Source: Hydractinia symbiolongicarpus (taxonomy: Eukaryota; Cnidaria; Hydrozoa; Anthoathecata; Hydractiniidae). From it: 64,000 nt of DNA. Shown here one piece after another: positions 1 to 11,003 of the stretch. Each line of letters begins with the position of its first letter. The first letter of the stretch is position 1. The DNA lies in the NCBI RefSeq assembly GCF_029227915.1, contig NC_079884.1, positions 16,556,001 to 16,620,000 of the forward strand. The letters run 5' to 3'. A program made the position numbers and the translations under genes. The notes beneath the pieces were generated by a model that made no database searches, was not told the origin of the DNA, and saw only the letters and a program-made list of their open reading frames with translations.

Positions 1-998
1 TTTGCTGTTGACATTGAGACTCAGCCTGGACCTGAATATATGAAAGAACTGTATAATTTGTTATCAAAAAGAGGTATGAAAATATTTCATCAGAATGTAC
101 GAGGACTGTTGGCGAATATAGACCATGTTAAAGTTTTGTCAGACGAACACAAAAGCATTGACATGTTAACTTTATTCGAGACGCATATAAACACGAAAGC
201 GTACACCTGACCTTTATCATATTCCGGGGTATACTTTTATCTCCCGGAACAGGAAAACGGGACTTTGCGGAGGAGTAGACATGTATATCTCCAACCGTAA
301 TGGAAACGTAGATCTGACTTAGAATATCGTGACTTGGAGTGTATTTGGATTGAAATCTTTCAAAAAAGCTCTAAATCATTTCTTGTTGGATCATTGTACC
401 GACCCCCGGCTGGTTCGAAATACCTACCTCGTAATTTTGAAACATTCCTTAACGATTATCTATGTTATCTATTGTTATGTCTCCATCAAAAGAAGTGAAT
501 CTTTTGGGAGACATAAATGTTAATTTTTTGAAAGCAAACGATAATAAGGATACTAAGGAAGTATTTAATTTACATGGACTAAAACAAATTATTACTAAAG
601 CGACAATAGTAACCGAAACATCAAAAACTTTAATTGACTGCATTTTAACATCTCGCACGGATAGTACTTATGTCAATGACGTAATACAAACTTCTATTAG
701 TGACCACGACATGGTTGGCTTTGTGCGTATATTCAAGAGAGATAGGTTACCGCCGAAAAATGTAAAAAGTAGGAACTACGGAAAGTACAACAGCGACAAT
801 ATAAACGAGGAGCTTAGACATCACTACTGGAGTCCAATGTACGAAATGAAAAATGTTAACGAAGCATGGCTTTATCTGAAGAATACACTTCTTAATGTAT
901 TTAACAAACACGCACCGATAATCGAGAAAAGGGTCAAGGGTCAATTCTGCCCTTGGATTGACAACAACATTAGATATCTCATGATCGAGAGAGATTAA
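1..998 (+). pseudogene. LINE-A 5' region: 2A-like motif and endonuclease domain fragments
   Basis: The first codons read FAVDIETQPGPEY, followed by a short stretch (KIFHQNVRGLLANI) that matches the start of LINE endonuclease domains. The reading frame breaks at the TGA near 208 and resumes in other frames (SLYRPPAG near 395; LLGDINVNF near 490). The stretch 462-998 then reads openly through the end of the endonuclease (TSISDHDMVGFV) and into the linker (NEELRHHYW, NKHAPIIEK). The SDHD motif is the usual catalytic end of the exonuclease-endonuclease-phosphatase fold. The domain is split over at least three frames, so no working enzyme is encoded. Confidence 0.8.
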
Positions 999-1594
999 GC
1001 CCTTAGAAAAGCTCGTAAGACAAACGTAGCAGCAGATTGGAAAGCATACAGAAAAATTCGTAACAAATGTACCACTGACTTACGAACAGGTAAAGGTAAC
1101 TACAGTAGGGATCTGTTAAGTCGAAACTCAAGAAATCCAAAAAAGTTTTGGGACACTATAAAAACCATAATGCCCACCAAGACGAGGAAAGTTACTAATG
1201 ATGCAACTACAACTACCAGTAAATTCGAAAAAGTAAATACATTATGTTTATTTTTCTCCAACGCGGCACATCAGTAAAAATTAAAATCTATTTACCTAAA
1301 AGATTTTATCTGGAACAAACCAAAACAGTCACTTTTAAGAACATGTATGAAATTTAAATTTAACTATATATCACGCATATTTGTTGAGAAAGAACTAAAA
1401 AAGCTTCGGCGTCAAAAGTCAACTGGTTCGGATAATCTCCGCCAGCTTTATTGAAGGACTGTGCATCTGCGATTGCTGAACCACTGTGTTATTTAATCAT
1501 TTAAGTACCATCAGATTGGAAACACGCACTGATCACTCCCATCTTTAAATCAGGATCACCATCTGAACCAAATCGCTACCGACCAATATCTATA

Positions 1595-2836
1595 TTGTCA
1601 AGCCTATCAAAAATACTTGAGAAAGCAGTTCATAGCCAACTTATCAGCTATCTAGAAGACAATAATTTATTATATCGTTCTCAATTTGGTTACTGCAGAC
1701 GTAGCTCCACGGACATAGCTGCGACGTTATTTACTGATAACATCAGAAAAGAGCTTGATAAAGGAAATTTAGTTGGTGCAATCTTCATTGATTTGTCGAA
1801 AGCTTTTGACACTGTTTCACATATCATCTTGTTTGAAAAGCTTTGCGCATATGGTATTTGTGGCAAAGAGTTAGAATGGTTTACCCACTACCTTTTCAAC
1901 CGTACACAACAGGTGGTTATCGATAACATCAAATCTAACACTGACAATGTAAAATGCGGAGTCCCTCAGGGATCTACTTTAGGACCGCTTTTATTTTTAA
2001 TTTTCTTCAATGATTTTGAGACCTCGCTAATTAGAGCACGTACTATCCAATTCGCTGACGACACAGTGGTTTATATTGCTGGAAGCAATGTAAATTATAT
2101 CGAAGATACTTTGAAATCAGAATTAAAAAATATCGAACCGTACCTAATCGATAATGACCTTGTGATTAACTTAAAAAGAGGAAAAACGGAAGCAATGTTA
2201 TTCGGAACTGGTAAAAAGTTGAATTCAGTATCCCACAAGCTCAAGCTATTTTACAATTTTGTGGAAGTCAACACGACAAGCCAGTATAAATATTTGGGTT
2301 CGACTCTGGATTCAAAACTATCTATGCAGATAAACTTTGACACAGCCTACAAGAAAGCTTCAGCAAGGCTTCGTCTCCTATCAGCATTGAGATCGCAAAT
2401 TGATGACAACAATGCTACTATCATTTACAACATGATGATACTACCTCTTATCACGTTTAGCAGTATCATCAACCTTAAATTTACAAATACACAACAGAAA
2501 AGGCTTGTGTCTCTGGACAACAGAGCGAGAAATGTCACGAAAAATGCAAACGTTACATCAATCAAAAGTACGATAATAAGAAATGTGTGTTGCGTAGTTC
2601 GTAAATGTATTGACGAAGAGAGTTGTAGCAGCTTCAACAGTTACTTCGAGTTGATGAATCACGAAAGGGTTACACGGAATAATCAGTTATCATTACGCTT
2701 GCCAAAAGTTAAATTAAAAGTTGCGAAAAGTGGTTTTTATTACACAGGTGCTGACACATACAAGTTGCCATTAGATATTAGAAAAGAAAAATGTTATGTA
2801 AAATTTAAAAAGAAATTGAAGCAATATTATATTTAG
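1595..2836 (+). pseudogene. LINE-A reverse transcriptase ORF (3' part)
   Basis: An open frame of 413 codons holds the core reverse transcriptase blocks: AIFIDLSKAFDTV (motif A, first catalytic Asp), GVPQGSTLGPLLF (motif B) and IQFADDTVVY (motif C with the catalytic Asp pair), followed by the thumb-type region (KYLGSTLDS) and the usual C-terminal tail (LPLDIR). The frame opens after stops in the upstream part of the same domain (PISILSSLSKILEKAVH continues from a broken 5' half), so the listed start is only the first codon of the open stretch. The copy retains both catalytic motifs but lacks an intact N-terminus. Confidence 0.85.
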
Positions 2837-3029
2837 GTGTATGTTATGAAATTTTGTTTCTTTGTTTTCTAGATGTGTCCCATTTGAGTAGCGTCTTTAC
2901 TCTAAGTTTGTGTCCACACTTAATCATTTTCTTTGCCCTTTGTTTCACATTTTCTTCCCATATCCTTTTTATTTAGATTTTAATCAAATATTAACTATTT
3001 TTTAGCTAATTTTTTAAACAGGACGCATT
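2837..3029. other. AT-rich 3' flank of LINE-A, no gene
   Basis: T-rich sequence follows the LINE stop codon. It is probably its 3' UTR and decayed tail. No coding signal is seen. Confidence 0.4.
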
Positions 3030-3424
3030 TGTAAAGCAGATATTTCCTAATATCTCTGCAACCGTTTGTCAAAAATACGCGATCCTATACATTTTCTTGA
3101 TAAGCGTTTCAAGACCTATACAATGAAGGCAGCAGGTATACAAATTTCTAAAAAAAAAATTGGGGGGGGGGGTTTGACTGGCCATTGCTGACATCAGCAA
3201 AATGTTAAAACCTTATGTCTCATTAACTGCTTATCAAAAAGATATGATCATATACATTTTCTTGGTCAGCGTTTTAACATCTGCATAGTACAGGCAACGA
3301 ATAAAATAAATTTCGCCAAATATTTTTGTAATTGCACTGCTGACGTTAGCAAAAAATCTAAAACAACCTACTTTTCCATTGTCCTTCTGCCTAAGTGGAT
3401 TTTTCCACGGGCCTTATCGACTAG
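3030..3424 (+). mobile_element. Non-autonomous Helitron-like element, 3' part ending in hairpin and CTAG
   Basis: The 3' end has the short palindrome GTGGATTTTTCCAC about 15 bp before a terminal CTAG at 3421-3424, which is the classic Helitron 3' signature. The body carries motifs that recur in the neighbouring copy (ctgacatcagcaaa; cattttcttggtcagcg; aatttcgccaaat). No Rep/helicase ORF is present, so the element is non-autonomous. The left limit is where similarity with the copy at 3850-4235 begins, and is approximate. Confidence 0.6.
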
Positions 3425-3595
3425 TCTCTATAATAATAGCCGTCGTCTGTCTGTCTCTGCGCGACCCCCGCTAAGTTAGAAAATGATGTTACGGAAACAC
3501 GAATATCAAATGCGATATATTCTTATCCACTTTGTTGCCACGGGTAAATTCAAAGGACGGGCGAACCCGTGGATTTTTCCACGGGCAACGACTAG
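3425..3595 (+). mobile_element. Second Helitron-like unit, directly abutting the first
   Basis: Starts immediately after the preceding CTAG with TCTCTATAATAATAGCC (Helitrons begin with TC) and ends 171 bp later with the palindrome GTGGATTTTTCCAC and CTAG at 3592-3595. It is therefore a complete short head-to-tail unit with a deleted interior. Confidence 0.6.
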
Positions 3596-4235
3596 TCTAT
3601 ATAATAATACGCTAAGTGTGTCCGTCTGTCTGTGACAGGCAAAGTTGATATGCTTATTTTCCTTTGATGTAGCCGAAAAATTAATGTCTAATATGTTAAT
3701 TTTCTTTTGAGGCCAAATAACTTGGAAATGTGGTGGTGACGTCAATGATTTTTCACCGCGTGAGTAACTAAGGACCACCAAGGACCAATTTGGGTAATTT
3801 TCCCAAACCTGGGTCCCCAAATCCGTTTAGGAATGGACGGGTTAATGACGTCATCAAAAAACCTTCAAACCCTAATATCTCTGCAACCGTTTGTTAAAAG
3901 TACATAATCCTATACATTTTCTTGATCAGCGTTTTAAGATCTATACGATGAAGTTACACAAATTTCTAAAAAAAATTTTTTAGACCTTCACAGGCCATTG
4001 CTGACGTCAGCAAAATCTTTGAACCCTTATATCTCGTTAACCGCTTATCAAAAGTACATGATCATTTTCTTGATCAGCAGTTTAAGCTCTACATATTACA
4101 GGCAACAAATGAACTAAATTTCGCCAAATTTTTTTCTGTATCTGCACTCCAGTCGTCAGCAAAAAAAAATTAAAACAACTTATTTTTTCATTTTCCTTCT
4201 GCCTAAGTGGATTTCTCCACGGGCTTTATCGACTA
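3596..4235 (+). mobile_element. Third Helitron-like unit, about 640 bp
   Basis: Starts directly after the CTAG of unit two with TCTATATAATAATACGC. It ends with the palindrome GTGGATTTCTCCAC and a mutated terminal CTAT at 4232-4235. The right half (about 3850-4235) repeats the body of the first unit at a spacing of roughly 800 bp. An AATAATAACGCC stretch right after 4235 may be the start of yet another unit. Confidence 0.6.
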
Positions 4236-4686
4236 TAAATAAATAATAACGCCGCAGAACCTCTATATCTTTTTTATTATCCAAGAAGACTTTAGAACAG
4301 TTGTCATATCAAGTTTTATATATCGTATTGATATACTTCACCGTTTAATGTCTTTATTATGCTTAGTTGAAAATATACTTGAGCTATACCTTGGGGAAAA
4401 GAGTGCCTTCACACAGCATTAGTATGTAATGTTGTAAGGAATGTTGTTCAACTCGATAGTGCTGAGGGTTTAAAGCAAGATATCGAGGAACACCAATTAT
4501 CAAGGATAGTATGGCTGATTTGGGGATCCTCATCTACTCTGCCTTTAGTAAATTTCTTCCGCTCATTCTCGTTTCCGCTGACACAATCAACCACACTCAG
4601 CAGCTGTCCAAGAGAAATATAAACGGAGAAAATTGAAAAGAAGAAAAAGATAACGGGGAATATTTGGTAAAAGTAGTAAAATAAAT

Positions 4687-5275
4687 GAGCGAAAAACAAA
4701 AACAAGTTATTGCAAAGAAAAAGGTCCCGTTGCTGCCGGTAAGAAACTTGCCGAATGGAATAGGAGGAAAAATAACAAGGGCGAAAGTGGTCAACTACCT
4801 AAAAGTAGTACTTCGTCAAGTACATCAGCAAGTACCTCATCAAGTTCTGGCGCTATGTTAGGAGCAACAGCAGTAAAAGTTGGTATTGTGATAAGCGTTG
4901 GTATTTGTTACAAATTTTTTAAGCAACAAAAACAACAGCAGCAGCCTGAAGAAAAACCATCAGAGCAGCCGCCTTCTGTTGAAAAAAAAGTTCAACATCA
5001 AAAAATACACATTTTTAAAATGCGTTTCTTCTTCTAATATAACACCGTACGAAAAAGAAATAATTGATATGTTATACGAAACCTTGGTAGATCTTGGATT
5101 TACCTTCGATTATGCCCTGACAGGGAAGAAATTTTTAGGGATCACACGACCTTCTGCTAAAATGGACATGAACGATATTTTGAAAATGACAGGCTACTTC
5201 GTAGCAGGGCGTTCAAGTCGGGAAATGGCCGTCAAAAAAGGATGGGTCCCGGCTTCAATTGTTCCGAAGAAATAA
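4687..5275 (+). pseudogene. Polinton small ORF with N-terminal AAGKKLAEWN motif, broken
   Basis: Begins with MSEKQKQVIAKK and after a one-base frameshift near 4724 continues with GPVAAGKKLAEWNRRKN, a Ser-rich stretch, one hydrophobic segment (VGIVISVGICYKFF) and a Gln-rich patch. A second frameshift near 5000 leads into a globular part that starts near TPYEKEIIDML and ends with GWVPASIVPKK at 5275. I recognise the AAGKKLAEWN-plus-membrane-segment layout from ORFs of cnidarian Polintons, where the function is unknown. The frameshifts make the gene dead. Confidence 0.55.
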
Positions 5276-5290
5276 ATAATAATTAACAAC

Positions 5291-5712
5291 GTGGCTACTC
5301 TAGCAGTAATGGCAGCAGGAGCAGTAATAAACGCATTAGCATTTTCCGGTAGTAATTTCTGATTCAGTAAGCTCTCGGGCCATGGAGAAGAAGAACGGAA
5401 AGGATATGATAAAGCGATCCAACAACTACAAGCTGCGCAAGCACAATGGGTACGTGATTGTCACGCAAAAATTGATTGGTATAATCATAAACGAGAGCTG
5501 AAGAGGCAAGCGGGGGAGAATTTGAAGGATTTTGATGAGGGAATGAAGCAATACTACTACATTGCTACGATTCATAAAGCTCCAAAAATTTCCGATTTTT
5601 ATATACCTTCCAAACATCAACAGGATGGTGAAATCACGTTCATTGTAGGATCCCTAGCTCTTCTGGGGTTTGCAGCGTATATATTCTTAAGAAAAAACCC
5701 AAAAAAATACAC
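5291..5712 (+). pseudogene. Polinton membrane ORF (FSKLSGHG family), broken
   Basis: Reads MAAGAVINALAFSGSNF, an in-frame stop, then FSKLSGHGEEERKGYDKA, a helical Gln/Ala-rich part, ISDFYIPS and a C-terminal membrane segment (VGSLALLGFAAYIF). From memory this small protein accompanies the integrase in hydrozoan Polintons. Its role is unknown. The start is uncertain: a GTG at 5291 may be a mutated ATG. The frame runs on without a stop into the integrase fragment, which is probably accidental. Confidence 0.5.
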
Positions 5713-5730
5713 ATTTAAACATGTAAGAAA

Positions 5731-6000
5731 CATGTCAAAACAACATATTCTCACAGAAAAACAGGCAGAAAATTTGAGTAGTATTTACAACAACCCAGAA
5801 CATCTTTGGGTTGGACGAAAAGCCATCAACTTGCTCGCTAAAGAGAGTGGACTATCCAAAAAGAGAGTCTTACAGTGGTTATCTCGGCAATTACTATTTC
5901 TACGACATATTCGAGCCCCAGAAAAGATTGATTATCCCCAGTTTGGCTTTTTTGACATCCCTTCGCACGAAAAATTGGTGCCCCCTTTCCCTTCGATAAA
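5731..6000 (+). pseudogene. Polinton integrase, N-terminal fragment
   Basis: MSKQHILTEKQAENLSSIYN followed by KESGLSKKRVLQWLSRQ matches the N-terminal helical region of retrovirus-type Polinton integrases (an 'LSxIYxxP...V..WLxxQ' pattern). The catalytic DDE core is missing: the frame runs into sequence antisense to the polymerase and stops near 6000. The truncation coincides with the 3' end of the polymerase fragment on the other strand, so a deletion fused the two genes tail to tail. Confidence 0.6.
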
Positions 6001-7756
6001 ATAACATTTTGCTGTGATAGCAATCATTCTTATGCCAAAAAACTCAGATTTAAACAGACCTCCTGTCCTCTTCGAGTAATCGCCCGTTACAAGCCAGTTT
6101 GCCAACTCTTTGTAGTACTCCTCGAGCAACTCAGTACGTACGACATCTCGCAACTTTTTTCCAGAGATAGCAAAATGCGTGCCATCTGTATCCATATAGA
6201 AATACTCAAAATCTCGACGACCTACATACTTGTCCAGGAAATCGTAGTAGAATTCCAGCATACAAAGCATGGCTAGCTGATACATTGCAATCATGCATTG
6301 GTAGGCTCTGTTCGTAACGTTCTGGCTGAGCGCCTTCGGATCCGTCCTGACGGGCACAGGAGCTCCGCGCCAGTAACATCCGTGGTACTCGTAGACAGTC
6401 TTCGTTATAGGCTCATAACCGTCCACTTTCCACTCCTTTCCTTTTTCATCACGTATTACACGTTCACCACCATGCCCACATAAAGCATAATGTCTTCCTG
6501 TTTTCCTCGACATGTGTTCTAACCATTTAGATGCATCATAGCTATAACTTTCACCATAAAATACCTTCTCCGACCTGCTCGGCATATGTTTCACTTTCTT
6601 ACCTTTGCAAATGATGGTCGTCTTGACTCCTTTACATTAGTTCTTCTTGTGCCGCGTGAGATGGCAGGCTTATGTGAAAAGTTGACCGCATACTTCAAAT
6701 TCCAACGTGTTTGTCAACACCTTGATATTTTTCATGTAGAAACAGAGGCCTTCCAGTATTCTAAGAGTGATGTCATCTAACCCTTTTTTATGCTGCTTCT
6801 GACCATAAATAAGTCGCCCTGTTGCTTTCTCGTTGTTTGGTTTAGGTTCATATATTTTGATGTTGATTTTAAAGTGCTTTGCAATACCTTCCATATCCAC
6901 CAGCTTTGTAGGGCGCACGTCCTTACGCTTTAGCTTGGAGTCCTCCTAGTACTCTCAAGCTAATGCAAGAGCTTCCTTTGTTACGCGTTCTGTTCCACGT
7001 TCTACGTTAGCCCTATTTATTGCCGCTAAACATCTCCAGAAGCATAGATTGTCCGTTTTTTCCGTTTTATCATCTATAGCGTAGATACATCTCTTCTTTC
7101 GCAGCCAGTCTGAAAGAGGTCCGCATCCTAACAGAGGCTCACGCGTGCTTATGATCTTGATCTGCACATGATCGAAGATGATTTTCCCTTCGTATGCTCC
7201 TGGGGTCTTTATAGTTCTCACCGCAGGTATATAGGCTTTACTCCAAAATTCACCATCCTCCAGGTCGAGACGCTTCATTTCACATTATGAATGCTTCGAT
7301 GTCGGCGATGCTTGATAGCGACTTGGAGCTCTTAGTTTTGTGGTGGGGAGATACACCACCTCCACCTTGGTGAATATCACAGCTGAAACTGTAAACAACA
7401 TTTACTCGCATGTCTATATGAGATGTGATTTTATCCATGATAGCACGCATGAGGGTTCGTTCAGATTCTTGTTGATTCTCCAAGATTTGACTCTATTTCC
7501 ATCTTCCAACATATTCATGTCATGTTCGTCAAATATGTGTTGGATATTCGGTGTTTGCAGTCTTTTCCTGTGGAAACGGATGCTTGATTTCTTCAACTCC
7601 AGTGTAGTTTTCTTGATTATCTTCCGGCTCATGATAGTCTTCCTGTGCTTCAGCTTCAGCTTCAATTTCATCATGTAGTGTTGGGTTAATTCGATTTTTT
7701 ATTCCGTCCTTTATGTTGTTGTAATAATCAGTAACAATATCCCTCACACTCTCCAC
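5932..7756 (-). pseudogene. Protein-primed B-family DNA polymerase of Polinton A, broken
   Basis: Pieces run in order on the minus strand. 7756-7280 is an N-terminal region of uncertain homology. 7278-6955 contains LLGCGPLSDWLRKKRCIYAI and DNLCFWRCLAAI, typical of the N-terminal part of Polinton polymerases. 6918-6670 follows, then 6594-5932. The last contains DGYEPITKTVYEYHGCYW (inserted endonuclease-like region), MLEFYYDFLDKYVGR and FYMDTDG in place of the catalytic YMDTDS motif, and ends with NFSCEGMSKK. The stretch between the endonuclease-like part and the palm C motif is too short, so much of the polymerase core is deleted. It is inactive. Confidence 0.75.
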
Positions 7757-7849
7757 TCGAGCGGTAAGAGCATAGCGAGTGGCTGCTACTGGCGCTGATA
7801 CAGCGTTGTATATTGCACTGATTGCATTTCTAATTTTTAGATGGACAGA

Positions 7850-8090
7850 AAATTTTGAATTAGGGGATTTCCCTTATTCAACTTGCGCATGATGTTGTCG
7901 GCTGTCGTCAGATTCTGTCGGTTTATCGGATTTTGTCGGCTGCCGTTGGATTTGTTAGATTTTTGCGCATGCGCAGTAACATGTGCCATAAGAAGTGGCG
8001 GATGTCGGAGGATCTCTAGAAAAGCGGGTGGTTTATGCCTGAACCCCAAAAGTGTGTATTGAACCATCCCCGTAATCTACTACTCTGGAG
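7850..8090. repeat. Polinton terminal repeat, copy A
   Basis: About 240 bp (gcgcatgatgttgtcggctg ... cccgtaatctacta) recur in the same orientation at 19935-20265. The block holds many GTCGG/GTCAG words and the shared stretches GTTTATGCCTGAACCCCAAA and GTGTGTATTGAAC. It marks the outer end of the Polinton segment. Confidence 0.75.
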
Positions 8091-8360
8091 AGGAAAAAAC
8101 CACCAACCTTGTTCCAGGAGCTTGTTAGGCATTTTATATTTGGACAAGGCCATGTCCTTGGTCGGTCACGTGACGAATTTGAATGGGCGTAAAAACATGC
8201 ATAATTAAAACGCGTCCAGCGAGTTATATTAGAGGCAAAGTTTTGTGGCGGGTAAAAATCACACTTCGAAAACTTTAAAAATAGTGGTTGTTGCTGTGTC
8301 GTTGTAAGTGTTTCCTGTAGTGAATATCATATAAAATTAAAACAAACATTATTATTGAAA

Positions 8361-8810
8361 CTAGTCGATAAACCTCGTGGAAGAATCCACTTAGGCGGAG
8401 GGAAGGTGGAAAAATAGGTTGTTTTAGACTTTTTGCTGACGTTAGCAGTGCATATCCAAATAAATTGGCGAAATTTAGTTTATCTGTTGCCTGAAATGCG
8501 TACAGATTTAAACGCTGATCAAAATAATGTATAGGGTCATAGGTGTTCGACGAACGCTTAAGGAGATATATAAGTGTTTTAAAGTTTACTGTTAGTAAAG
8601 TCCCCAAAATATATACAAAAATAAATTTCTTTAGAAATTTGCACTGTAAAATCCACTTAGGCAGGAGTACATTGGGAAAGAGAACCGTAATTTGTATTTT
8701 GATGACGTCTGCCAGGACCCGTCAATACACAAAATTTTTTCCCGAATTTTGTTGACATGTGCTTCCAATGGGTAGAGCTTGAAACGCTGATCAAAATAAT
8801 GTATTGAATC
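8361..8810 (-). mobile_element. Inverted Helitron-like 3' end, interrupted by a Penelope-like element
   Basis: On the minus strand the block ends with the palindrome GTGGATTCTTCCAC and TATCGACTAG (CTAG at 8361-8364). The same internal words as in the 3030-4235 copies are present (ctgacgttagcag; aaattggcgaaattt; acgctgatcaaaataatgta). Its far end meets the Penelope-like element at about 8811, which may have inserted here. Confidence 0.55.
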
Positions 8811-8811
8811 A

Positions 8812-9003
8812 TGTATTACAACAATAATAATAATATTACTGTGGAAAGTTTATCATTTCTTGAACATGATAGTTTAGTAGGCGACGTTTCGGGAGATCCT
8901 TCTCCCATCATCGGGCAAAGTAAAATGATGTTGCGCATGTATTTATATAATTGCAGAGGATCGAAATTCATAAAAATTAACCAATCAGAAACGAGCTGAT
9001 AAT
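8812..9003 (-). repeat. PLE terminal repeat, left copy
   Basis: Reverse complement of 11004-11190: shared words include gtttatcatttcttgaacat, tagtaggcgacgtttcggga and accaatcagaaacgagctga. It contains the hammerhead-like core on the minus strand (8880-8917). Confidence 0.85.
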
Positions 9004-9118
9004 TACAAAAGACAGATTCAATGATGATACACAAACGGGTATAGAAAAGAGCAAATGGATTGTCAATCTCTCCAACAGACAACTCACGACAGAAGAAACA
9101 AACCTTCTATCAAAAGGA

Positions 9119-10968
9119 ATGAATTTCTGCATGACACCAGCTTCAATTCCAAAGAAAGAAATAGTTGCGAAAGTGGAAGAGGCAATTAAAGATCTACCAA
9201 AAGAAGAGGCAGACACAGTAAGAGCTAAAGTAAGCCTCACGCTACAGAAAAGCAAAACACCAAAGGACAATTTGCAAAAATCTGAAAGACTGTCATTGAA
9301 GAATCTAAAGAAGGACAAAGATATCATAATCCTACCGGCAGACAAGGGGAGAACAACGGTTATCATGAATACACTTGACTACATCAACAAGTGCAACGAA
9401 CACATCAACAACGGGCCTTACAAACTTCTCAAGAAAGATCCCACAGAAGTCATCAAACGAGAAGCCAGGAACATCTTAATGGAGTTGAAGAGAAAAGAAT
9501 ACATCGACGATAAGCAGTATTACCGACTGAAACCTTGTGACGGACCACCACCGCGATTTTACGGACTACCCAAAATTCATAAACAGGGAAATCCAATTCG
9601 ACCAATAGTTTCCTGCACTGGAACACCGTTATACAACCTATCAAAATTTGTTGCTTCCATCCTCAGCAAATTCACAGCAAGTGACCACAGCAAAAACTCA
9701 AAAGAAATTTCGGAATACATCAGAGAAATAAAGATAGCAGACGACGAATGCATGGTATCATTTGATGTCACATCACTCTACACAAATGTTCCCATAAAAG
9801 ACACCTTAAACATCATTAAAGACATTATCGAAAACGATGCTGCATTCGGTGAAAAGACAAAGATTCCAGTACCGGATTTTCTACGTTTGGTCGAACTTGT
9901 TCTAACCAAAACATGGTATCTGTTTAATAAGAACTTCTACACTCAAACAGACGGAGTTGCCATGGGAGGCCCTGCATCATCAGTAGTCGCAGAAATATAC
10001 ATGCAAGCACACGAGACAACAGCATTAGTCACATCAGACAGACGTCCAAAGGTTTGGAAAAGATTTGTTGACGACGTATTCGCCATAATCAAAAGATCTC
10101 ATCTAGAAGAGTTCCATGAACACATCAACGGCCTACATCGACAAATCAAATTCACTGTTGAGCTTGAACACGATGGAAGTATCGCTTTCCTGGACACTTT
10201 GGTCAAACGCAAGAATGGTTCCATTTCAGTTTCAGTGTATCGTAAACCAACACACACTGACCAGTACCTTAACTTCGAATCAAACCATCAGAAATCTTGC
10301 AAAGAAAGTGTCATATCTTCATTACTGAATCGTGCCAACAGTGTAGTCAGTGACAAACAGGAGAGGAAAATAGAAATTCGACGTGTAAGAAATGCATTAA
10401 TCACAAATGGATACAGTCATAAAGTCATCACGCAAGTAGAAAATAAAATGAAGAGAAGATGCAACGGAGACAACAAGGAAACATCAGAGGAATTTATCGC
10501 ATCAGCATTCCTACCCTTCGTACCAGGTACCAGCGAGATCCTTCGTCGAGTTTTAAGGCAACACAAGATCAAATGCATTCTTACCTCTAAAGACACCCTA
10601 AGAAGCACTTTGTCTAAACCAAAAGACAAAATAAACCTGGAAGAGCAAAACAATGTTGTTTACGAAATCTCGTGTAAAGATTGTGATGCAGTGTATATAG
10701 GCGAAACAAAAAGAAAGTTTAAGCAACGAGTACAAGAACATATGCGCGCAGTGAGAAACGGAGATGTGAAGAAAAACGAAATTGCGGACCACAGCTGGAG
10801 CAGAGTCATCAGTTTAATTGGGATGAGAAGAAAATTATTGACAGAGAATCCAGAACAACGGCCAGGAAGATTAAAGAAACCATCAACAGTGTAGAACGTA
10901 ACAAACACATAAACAGCATCTCGTATCAACTTCCTGAGATTTGGTTACCAGCCCTACAGAAGAAGTAG
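9119..10968 (+). CDS. PLE reverse transcriptase with C-terminal GIY-YIG endonuclease, one frameshift
   Basis: RT blocks appear in order: LPADKGRTTVIM, PPRFYGLPKIHK, RPIVS, MVSFDVTSLYTNVPI (motif A), GVAMGGPASSVVAEIYM (motif B) and WKRFVDDVFAII (motif C, Asp pair), then FLDTLVKR and VYRKPTHTDQYLNF, typical of Penelope-type RTs. A GIY-YIG nuclease follows (VVYEISCKDC, AVYIGETKR, VQEHMRAV). The open frame ends at 10894, but the conserved C-terminus (HQFNWDEKKI ... LPEIWLPALQKK) continues in the next frame to 10968, so one base is missing near 10797. Upstream of the first ATG the frame is also PLE-like (KWIVNLSNRQLTTEE), so the true start is 5' of 9119 and is either lost or spliced. Otherwise the ORF is intact. 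Confidence 0.9.
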
Positions 10969-11003
10969 TTACCTACATCCAGGTCCGAAAATGTTGATTA
11001 CCG

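Larger units (their letters stand above)
1..2836 (+). mobile_element. CR1/L2-like non-LTR retrotransposon (LINE-A), 5' truncated by window edge, decayed
   Basis: Pieces of one LINE lie in order on the plus strand: a 2A-like peptide (DIETQPGP) at the very start, an endonuclease-type region, a linker with several stops, and a long reverse transcriptase ORF. The order and the motifs SLYRPP, LLGDIN, SDHD, AFDTV and FADD are those of APE-type LINEs of the CR1/L2/Jockey group. Several stops and frameshifts between 190 and 1590 show that the copy is dead. It probably lies in the last visible intron of the PSMB7-type gene. Clade assignment is from motif memory and is approximate. Confidence 0.85.
4500..8090. 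mobile_element. Polinton/Maverick remnant A (integrase and polymerase end)
   Basis: A cluster of broken genes typical of cnidarian Polintons: two small plus-strand ORFs, an integrase N-terminal fragment, and a protein-primed B-family DNA polymerase on the minus strand. It is closed on the right by a terminal repeat (7850-8090) that recurs at 19935-20265. The left end is not recognisable. Integrase and polymerase fragments overlap head-on near 5932-6004, showing a large internal deletion. Confidence 0.75.

Noticed and set aside
4448-4794. Two overlapping minus-strand ORFs rich in Phe and Tyr
   Set aside because: They are antisense to A-rich Polinton coding sequence and have no independent support.
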